A DNA stretch of 34,156 nucleotides. Source: an uncultured Aquimarina sp. (GTDB lineage Bacteria > Bacteroidota > Bacteroidia > Flavobacteriales > Flavobacteriaceae). Under the pieces are notes generated by a model. The model searched no databases, was not told the origin of the DNA, and was given only the letters and a program-made list of their open reading frames with translations. Of this stretch, positions 17,043 through 25,700 are shown piece after piece. Made by a program: the position numbers and the translations under genes. The stretch is taken from the NCBI GenBank assembly GCA_947498595.1, contig CANMKX010000037.1:1-34156 (forward strand). The letters run 5' to 3'. Each line of letters begins with the position of its first letter. Position 1 is the first letter of the stretch.

Positions 17043-17630
17043 TTAAATCAATTTTATATAATCTGAATCTCTTTTTAGAAAATACTTTTTTTCTAGTTTT
17101 TTTAATACCCTAGAAATCGTTTCATTTGGTAAATCTAAATCTAAAGCAATTTCAGATTTAGAAATTTTTAGAGTTTTGGTATTAAATAATCTTCCACGAA
17201 GATTTAGATAATTCCATAAACGATTCTCTACAGATGAGAGTATTTCCAATAAAGCATTCATTATAGAATGATTATTTTGTTGGTATGCTGTGACTAATAA
17301 ATATTTTAATTCTTTATCAGACTGTAATAGAGTAATTAAACATGTGTTTTTTATTCTAAGAGTAATAGTCTTTTTCAAAGCTATAATTTGTATGGTAATA
17401 GCTATAGATTCGAATAGATTATTAAACGCAACAATATTGTTAATACTATTGATATAATATAAAAAAACAGAGCTATTAGATTGTACCATTTTTACTTTGG
17501 CAATACCGTCTAAGATAAAAACGGTATATTCTGTATTTTCTAAATTTATAAATTCATCTTGAGTGTACGTTTTAATTTCTCCATGTTCTTTAAGAAGTGT
17601 TAACAATTTTTTGGATAGAATATGATTCAT
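17043..17630 (-). CDS. Crp/Fnr-family regulator, divergent to operon B
   Basis: A 195-aa protein from the ATG at 17630 (an in-frame ATG at 17669 would add 13 residues; the inner start aligns better with the neighbour at 15671). Beta-roll about 20-105 (TVFILDGIAKVKM), dimer helix, then HTH ISKSEIALDLDLPNETISRVLKKLEKKYFL. The recognition helix carries ETISR, exactly the E-x-x-S-R contacts FNR uses to read TTGAT half-sites. No N-terminal Cys cluster is present, so it is not an iron-sulfur FNR. The gene is transcribed away from operon B across a shared 248-base intergenic region that contains a TTGAT-N4-ATCAC box. It is the best local candidate to control operon B, and perhaps itself; this is inference. 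Confidence 0.83.
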   Translation of the reverse strand: MNHILSKKLLTLLKEHGEIKTYTQDEFINLENTEYTVFILDGIAKVKMVQSNSSVFLYYINSINNIVAFNNLFESIAITIQIIALKKTITLRIKNTCLITLLQSDKELKYLLVTAYQQNNHSIMNALLEILSSVENRLWNYLNLRGRLFNTKTLKISKSEIALDLDLPNETISRVLKKLEKKYFLKRDSDYIKLI

Positions 17631-17780
17631 GATATGAAATAGCGAATAGAGTATGTCTTTTGACAGCAAATTTAATACTAAAAGTTAAATAAATGTTAAA
17701 TAAAAAAAACAAATTATAATAATGATGATTGATGAATGTCTTTTGGGCAAGTAAGTAGAATAAATAAGATATAAGAAAAA

Positions 17781-17794
17781 TTGATATTAATCAC
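17781..17794. promoter_or_regulatory. FNR-type box TTGAT-N4-ATCAC (operon B)
   Basis: TTGATATTAATCAC matches the box at 3283-3296 outside the central bases and ends 85 bases before the operon B start codon, against 84 in operon A. Both are followed by TTT. One base separates it from TTGAT-N4-ATCAA. Confidence 0.6.
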
Positions 17795-17796
17795 TT

Positions 17797-17812
17797 TGTG
17801 ATATAGGTCAAA
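17797..17812. promoter_or_regulatory. Partial Crp-type site (operon B)
   Basis: TGTGATATAGGTCAAA keeps a full TGTGA half-site and the N6 spacing but has TCAAA in place of TCACA. It begins three bases after the FNR-type box, so two dimers could not easily bind both without contact. Confidence 0.4.
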
Positions 17813-17878
17813 TAGATTTTATGATGTAATAATAGAGAAAGGTTTTTGCATATTTGAACCCTAAATTTAAAAAGAAAT

Positions 17879-19081
17879 ATGAAACAAAAAATTACACAAG
17901 CCATTCTTTTTATGGCACTAGTGGGGGGGATTAATCAAGAAATGAAAGCACAATCTTATGGAGAAGATATTAATCAGAATGATGGGGTTGCATTCCGAGC
18001 TAATAATGATAGTTCTAATCATGCAGAATATTTTAGATTCTATACCGGTAGAGGAAATGAAACAAATGGAACAGGATACTTAGCAGAGCTAGGTGATTAT
18101 GCATTAATACTTAATGGGCGAGAAGCTAGTCAAGGAACAAATGTTAAATTTCCTGTAGGAAATCATTATAGCATATTATCTAACAGAGGACTTCATATTC
18201 ATGCAGATATCAATAATACTAATAATAAAGGAGAAACAATTCTATTTTCTATAGGTAGGTCAACTACAGTAGAGGTTGATGATGAGGTGATGAAAGTAAA
18301 AAAACTAAGTGCTTTTACTAATGCATCATTACCAATTCGAATAGGCAATACTGATATAGTTGATTTTTCGGAGCAAGAGATAAATTTCAAAAGGAAATTA
18401 ATATTTAATACAGATGGTAATAATAGAATTGGTGTAGGAATTTCAAATCCAGCGACGAGTATACATGTTAAAGGGGGGAATATGAGAGTTGATTCAGGGG
18501 AATTTCAAAGTCATGGCCCTATTGTATTGCATCCAGATGTAGATGGTTCTGGAGATGATAAGATAGAATTTAGAAATTCATCAAATGAAGAAGTTGTTTC
18601 TATTCAGAATGGAAGTATTGATTTATTAATAAGAGGAAGTAATGGAGGTGGTGAAATCCGATCTAATGGAGCTTTAAAATTTAAGCCAGAAGCTGATGCA
18701 ACGGGGAACGATGACAAAATCTCATTTTATAATGGCGAAAATCGCGAAATGACACGTATACAGGACGGTGTAATTACAACACATGATATAGTACTTAATG
18801 TCAATAGTTTTCCTGACTATGTTTTTGAAAAAGAATATGAATTGATGCCACTTAAAGAAGTATCAAAATACATAGAGACTAATAAGCATTTACCTAATAT
18901 GCCAAGTGAAAAAGAAGTAATTGCTAATGGGATGCAAATAGCAAAAGTGAATAGAGTTTTAGTAGAAAAAGTTGAGGAATTAACATTATATACAATTCAA
19001 CAACAACTAGAAATAGAAGCACAGAATAAGAGAATTGAGTCTTTATTAGAGAAGATAGAATTAATCCTTGAGAATAAATAA
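17879..19081 (+). CDS. Secreted tail-fibre-like protein, operon B
   Basis: A 400-aa paralogue of the first gene of operon A. It has a signal peptide (about 1-24, cleavage before Gln25), then a beta-repetitive Asn/Gly-rich shaft. Shared phrases include (R/F)ANND, RFYTGR, NRIG(V/I)G, VDGSGDD and REMTRIQDGVITT. The C-terminal domain FPDYVFEKEYELMPL, NKHLPNMPSEKEV ends in a coiled coil (to 400). It is longer than its partner mainly through an extra segment in the middle (about 130-165, with KKLSAFTNASLPIRIGNTD). First of three genes, 41 bases before the next. Likely a trimeric surface fibre. Confidence 0.8.
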   Translation: MKQKITQAILFMALVGGINQEMKAQSYGEDINQNDGVAFRANNDSSNHAEYFRFYTGRGNETNGTGYLAELGDYALILNGREASQGTNVKFPVGNHYSILSNRGLHIHADINNTNNKGETILFSIGRSTTVEVDDEVMKVKKLSAFTNASLPIRIGNTDIVDFSEQEINFKRKLIFNTDGNNRIGVGISNPATSIHVKGGNMRVDSGEFQSHGPIVLHPDVDGSGDDKIEFRNSSNEEVVSIQNGSIDLLIRGSNGGGEIRSNGALKFKPEADATGNDDKISFYNGENREMTRIQDGVITTHDIVLNVNSFPDYVFEKEYELMPLKEVSKYIETNKHLPNMPSEKEVIANGMQIAKVNRVLVEKVEELTLYTIQQQLEIEAQNKRIESLLEKIELILENK

Positions 19082-19122
19082 TCTCGATATAATATAAATT
19101 ATTTTTAGTCTAATCCAATACT

Positions 19123-19716
19123 ATGAAATATAGATACATAAGAATAATTTTACTTTTTTTCATAATAGGGAATATATATTCTCAAGATCAAAGTAAATTA
19201 TATCGTTTTAGAATGATAAATCAAGATAATGGAGTGTTTTATACTTTTTTCCATAATCTAGATACAAACGAAGCCGAAGTAAGAGCTATAGGAAATGAAG
19301 ATTATACTGCAGAAAATGGAGGGTATTTAGAATCATTTATTATAAAACCAATGGGGGATTTTGGAAAAGTTATGATTGCTTCTGCAAAAGCGCCAGAATT
19401 TTTTTTAAAAAGAAGATCTAACGCCTATAACGGAGAAATTACAAGCAGTGATAATCCTATAAAAAAAATTGAATTTGCTAAGTTAGAAAAAGGAGATGAT
19501 ATAGATTTATATACATGGAATATAAAGATAACAACTTTGAATCGTATTCATAATACATATTTTGTAAGAATACAATCTTCAGAAAGAGATATGACATTAG
19601 CATTAAATCGTTTTGATGATAAAAATAATGTGATTCTAGCTCCTGTTAGGAGAAGAAGATTTTTAAGAAAAAGAGAACAAGTTTTTATAATGGAATCTAT
19701 TAATAACGTTTTCTAA
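19123..19716 (+). CDS. Small secreted protein, operon B
   Basis: A 197-aa paralogue of 4583-5188. Signal peptide about 1-20 (cleavage before Gln21), mature part apparently all-beta, no sorting domain. It conserves YRFRMINQD, GGYLESFIIKP, MIASAKAPEFFLKR and the C-terminal INNVF, and is basic near the end (RRRRFLRKREQ). The giant gene starts one base after its stop codon, so translation of the two is probably coupled. The tight spacing in both operons supports a 1:1 partnership with the giant protein. The family is not recognised. Confidence 0.7.
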   Translation: MKYRYIRIILLFFIIGNIYSQDQSKLYRFRMINQDNGVFYTFFHNLDTNEAEVRAIGNEDYTAENGGYLESFIIKPMGDFGKVMIASAKAPEFFLKRRSNAYNGEITSSDNPIKKIEFAKLEKGDDIDLYTWNIKITTLNRIHNTYFVRIQSSERDMTLALNRFDDKNNVILAPVRRRRFLRKREQVFIMESINNVF

Positions 19717-19717
19717 C

Positions 19718-22700
19718 ATGATATATATGATAAATAATAAAATACAGCATATAATATTATGTATATTAATGTTATATGCAAATTATGGAATAGCGCAAGT
19801 AGAAAGACCTCCTGTGTTAATTCTTAATGGAGGTAATAATTTTCAAACACATTTTGATGCAAATACAAAACTAACATCAGAGTTACTTAATAAAGGATTA
19901 CCTAATGAAGCTACAATAGAATTCTGGGTAATGGCAGCACCAGGTAGTATGCAAGAACAAGATGATTATTCACCTTGGAAACTATCGAATCTAGAAGGAA
20001 ATAATCAAGAGTTTACGATCAAAGGATCCAAAGATCGTATACAATTAACGATAGGTAATGCTGTAATACCAGAGATAGCTTTAGAAGGTGATAATCAGTT
20101 AGGAAACAATGAGTGGCATCATATAGCACTTGTTTTTGAATCAGGAGAAACCAATATAGAACAATTAGTACGTGTCTATATCGATGGAATACAGCATGCA
20201 GTGATGCAATATGTAACTAATATTAGACCAGAGCATTTATATTTTACGATAGCGGCTCAGGATCAATTAAGTATTGCAGAATATAGAGCTTGGAATCGAA
20301 AACGTACACAAGCTCAGGTTGAAGCAACTCGTTATCGATCATTTTTTAATCAAAATTCAGCCAACATAAATACCTTAGCAAGTTCTGGACTGGTTATGGC
20401 ATATGTTGACAGTGTTTTTGAAGAAACTTCTTTGACAAATCTACCAAAATTAGAGACACTTCATTGGAGTAATAAAATAACGACAACAGGAGAACTTGTC
20501 AGAGCAGATGCGGCTCATGTTATAAGTAGATTCAATGGAAGTTTAAGATTAGCTGAATTGACAACTATGGCTGATCATCCAATTTTTGGACTTAGAGATG
20601 TTTTACTAGAAGCAACAGACGGTAACGGAGCAGACTATACTACAGTTTCAGGAGGAAGAGACGGTGTAACTTTAAGATGGCCACATTTACGAGATGTCAA
20701 TAGATATATTATTGCTAGAAGAAATATAGCGGATGCCTCTAGCTTACCGCAACAAATAGAAATAATGAATGTTGAAGAAGATTTCCCTGTTTCAACATTT
20801 ATAGAATTTTTTGATAGTAATATATTACCTAATGAATTGTATGAGTATACAGTAACACCAAACAGAGGTAACGCAGGGATTGATAATGGATTTGTTTTTT
20901 CTAATGGAAATGTAGAAGGAATTATCCAAACACCAAGTAATGTAGCTACAAGAAATGCTTTGGTAAAAGCAATACCAGAAAATGGTGATATTCCAGGAAG
21001 CGCATTAGAATTTAGAGAAGGAGATTCACCTATTGGTATTAATGATGTTTCAATTTTTGAGCAAGCAAAAGGAGAAGGGACAATAGAGTTTTGGTATAGA
21101 ACACCTACTGTTGCTACAGGAAAAAATATAGTATTCAAATTAGATATTGGAGAAGTTCAGATTACAGATTCTAATATAAAAATCATATCAGGAAATCCTA
21201 CATCAGTCAATACGACAATAACATATTTGACTGCTAATAAACCAAATGATACAGATTGGCACCATTATGCATTTACCTTTGGATCTAAAGGAGGATCTTT
21301 ATATATAGATGGAGGAATAGCACCTACAGATGGAGCTACAGGATTTACAGCAAATGCTACAACTACAATACCTTTTATTGTAGGACTCAATAGAACTTCT
21401 CAATTTTCATTCAATGCAGTAGTACATAATAAATATCAATTAGATGAAATGCGTATATGGAAAGGACAGCGATCTACAGTAGAAATAGGGCGATATAAAG
21501 ATCTTATTTTAGCAGGAATTGAGCCTAATTTATTAGCGTATTATAGATTTGATTTATCAGATAGAAAAAGGATTTATAATCAAGCATTAGAAACAAGAGG
21601 TAGCTTTAAAGGAACAAGTTATAGTGAACTGAGACATTTGGATGCAAATGAACAAGCTCCAATAGTTTATGGAGTCTATACAACTCACGAAGGTCTTTAT
21701 AGTATGACAACCATTAATGCTGGTAGACAGGGGGTTGATGGAATAGGAAATGATCTTTCATATAGAATTATACCATCAAGAGCCAATAGTGATTTTATGC
21801 CAGAAGTCTTGGTAAGAGATATAGAAAGATCTTTAACACCTAGAACACAGCAAGCAGATTTTACAGATGTTTCTGCACTTCCAATATCAGGAAGAATTGT
21901 ATATCGTATACCAGACCCAGATGATACTTCACAAACATTTGATATTCCGTCATTAGCTGGTACAGGTTTAGAATTAGATGGTTTAATAGTAAATAGTATT
22001 GACCCGCAAGCTCAGGTACGTACCAATTCAGATGGAGTATATGTAATCACAGCATCTCCAGGTAGACATACATTACGTGTGGCGAATAATATTTTAGCAA
22101 CATCTGATGATGAAAGTGATAATGGAGATCAAACTAGCTTAGATTTTAATGGTAGTACAGGATATGCGCAGACCAATTCTAATGTGCGTATCGAGAATAA
22201 TGATAATTTTACATGGTCAGGATTTATACAACCAGATATTATCCCAGAAGGATCAGAAGAGACATTCAATCCTATACAAACCATTCTTCATTGGGGATCA
22301 ATACGATTAGAACTAAGAAACAATGATCGATTATATTTGGTTATTAATGATGCAGATGTTTTAAATTCAGAAATCCCAATTAATTCGAGATATGTGTTTT
22401 TTGCAATTAGTGCAGATCCAATCAATACTACTATATCGTTAACAGTTAATAATAACTATAAAACAACCGCTTATATAGGTGAAAGAATTGATGATAAAGT
22501 ATATCTAGGTGCAGAAAATATAGGAACAAGAGAAAATCCTAGAATTAATTTTTCTAGAACGAATATAGATGTTTTAGAATATAGAACAGTAAGTTATACA
22601 GCTCAAGAACTAAGGGATCTTAGAGATGGAAATATTATCGAAAATGATGAAGATAATCTGAAATTAACATATACATTCGAACATAGAAGAGGTACTAGAG

Positions 22701-25700
22701 CCGTAAATATAGCTGTAAATGAAAATTCAGGAGAGAATAATTTCTTATCCCTTCAAGATGGTGCTAGTTTTAATAATACATCTTCTTCTGGATATCTAAG
22801 AAGATTTAATTATGAATATAGAGCCATAGGAGAAGGTTCTGTTGCTCCGTTAATTGATCCAGTAAATGATAGTCAATATGTATTCAATATAACAGAAGCC
22901 GTATCGAGTATTAATTTCGAAAACCTAACAAGAAGATCTTTTATCGGAAACATAGTTGTACCATGTGATTATGGAGTAGGAGATTGGACAGGAACCATTA
23001 CACGTACAGATATAGCATTTCCTGCATATAGTATAGATATTGATAATGATAACTTTAATGTCGATCGTACTATTTTTGAAGTACATGGTTTAGTACCAGG
23101 ACAATATAGAGTAGATATAACTAATACAGAATCAGGAAGAGTTGTACAATCACCGATTTTAGACTTAAGAAGGGGAAATCTAAGTTATGATTTCCAATAT
23201 AGAAACGAAATAGAGTCAGAAACTACATTTTATGCTTTAAGAGAAGGTGAAATGCAAGGTTTATTAGATGGAGCAACTTTCTTTAATCAAGCTGATTTAG
23301 ATAGCAGAAGAGTGGATCCTTCTTGTAGTGATTCTAATGGAGATATTCATATATTAGATGCAGGAAGTGCTGTACTAGTTTCTGTAAATATATTCGAGCG
23401 TTATGGACAACATAAGTGTGTAGTAGAAGGAGCTCAAGTAAATTTAGGAGGAGATATGATCATTGGTAATTTGAATATCAAATCTAACGATATGGGGAAT
23501 GCTAACTTTATTTCGACTTTAAGAAGTCCTAATTTCGTGGGAGATCATACAAGAAATTTAACTATAGCTGCTTCACATAATGGCAGATCCTTAAATGATT
23601 CAGATAGAGCTTATTTGATTGGGGCACAAAGAGGAAATAGTAATTTTACATTAATAAATCCAACCGTAGGATATGTATTACATGATCCGCCAGGAGATAA
23701 GAGTTCATCTACATTATCAGAAGGAGCAACTTATACATATAATAAAACTATAGAAGGTGGATTCGATATAGTAACGGGACTTACTGCCACACCAGGAGGG
23801 ACTTCTATATCAATGGATAATATAGTTCTAAACGTAGTAGCGCCTTTAGGAGTCGGAGCCGCAGCAGGTTTTGCGATTAGAACAGCAACAACAGAGGTAG
23901 ATTTTGAATTAGGAGGCGAAGTTGCATCTACTTTTAGAAGAGTAACAGGAAATGGTAATAGTATAACATTAGGTCACATGATAAGCACTCCTACAGAGAG
24001 TACTTATGTAGGTCAAGATGCTGACGTATTTGTAGGAACAGCTCAAGTATTAACTTTTGGAGGAGGACGTAATTTAATCGTTACAGATTGTGTAGCAAAT
24101 GTAGATAATGATACTACAGTCATGACTGCAGAAGAATCTACTCCTTTTGTAGTTACAAGACAACAGATAGAAGACCAAACAATTCCAGATTTACAGCGTA
24201 GATTTATAGAACGACATGATGAATTATTTCCAGTTTCGACTGATGTAAAGGCAGCAAGAAATTCATTAGCCCTAGGAGCAACTATCGAAGGATTTAGTTA
24301 TGATATATCTACGGCTGATGCAGATCATGATTTAGCAAACTTTAAAGTTCAAATAGATGGTTGGAAGGAAATTATTAGAAGAGCTCCTAGAGATCAACAA
24401 AGAGCTATTTTTGATGCAGCAGCTACATTGTCTAGTACTACGGATGATTTAAGAAATCTACAAGGAGAATATAATAATATAGAAAGGTTTGATAGACAAT
24501 TATCTTTTTCAGCTGGACCTACTTCGACATATCAGTTCGAAAGACAAATAAATAATAGTGAACAAATAGGAGGATCTGTTACTAATACAATAAACACAGG
24601 TTTTACAAGTGATATAAGTGTTTTAGGTATAGCTATTGGGTTAAGAACAAATTTAGCTGTATCTGGAGTTGTAGGTGGAAGTCGTTCTACAGAAAGGCAG
24701 AGTTCTAGAGTGGAGAGTTTTACATTTGAAGATGATGATGCAGGAGATCAATTTGATGTATTAATTCGTAGAGATCCAATATATGATACTCCTATGTTTT
24801 TTACTAATGCAGGACAAAGTATGTGCCCGTTTGAATCTGGTACCAAATCAAGAAGAGGAGTAGAGATTTCTGTTGATAAAACTGTAGGTTTTGGTACAGG
24901 TGATGAAACTATATTATATACTTTAACTTTACGTAATACACAAACTGCCGAAGATGCAACTCCCAAAAAAGTAGCTGTAGGAATTAATGCAAGTTCTAAT
25001 GATAAAGGAGCCTTTATTATTCTTAATGAATCACCTATTTTGGAGCCAACAACTAGATCAGAATTTACATTCGGATTAGACCCATCATCACCTACAGGTG
25101 TACAGCAAGAAATTGTAACACAATTACGTATAGGAAGAGGTACAGATGCACCAGAAAATATAAGTTATGATGACATAGGGATTCAGATTTTAATAGACCA
25201 AGGATGCGAGAGTAAGATTGATTATCAGTTGTATAGAGAAGATGAATACGCAGAAGAAGGTGTTGTTCCTTTTGATGAAATTTTTGTTACATCACATTTT
25301 AGTGGTCCATGTATAAGCGAAATTGAAGCTGATTTACCAGCAGAAGAATGGGTTGTAAATGGAAGAGATAATAATGAATTGGACTTTAGATTTAGAATAC
25401 CAGAAATTGTAAATGAAGAAGTAGATGATGATTTTAAAGTATTGATAGAGTATGTAATACCAGGAAATAATACACCATTTATTTTGGAAGAGTTGACATT
25501 AGCTCAATTAAATGATAATATAAAAATTAATACTGGATATATAGAATATACGGCTGATGTATCTTCATTAGTAGATGGAACGTATCGTTTTAGAGTAACA
25601 CCTTTCTGTGATGATGGAGGTGCTAATTTGGCATCAAGTAAAATGAATCCTACCCCATTTGTTACTGGAACCATATTAAGAATATCACCTGTAATAACCA

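Larger units (their letters stand above)
17631..17878. promoter_or_regulatory. Divergent intergenic region before operon B
   Basis: A 248-base AT-rich region between the minus-strand Crp/Fnr gene and operon B. It contains the FNR-type box (17781-17794) and a partial Crp-type site (17797-17812) almost touching it. CATATTTG at 17849-17856 is one base off the Bacteroidota -7 consensus TAnnTTTG. No terminator is seen, as expected for divergent promoters. Confidence 0.6.
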
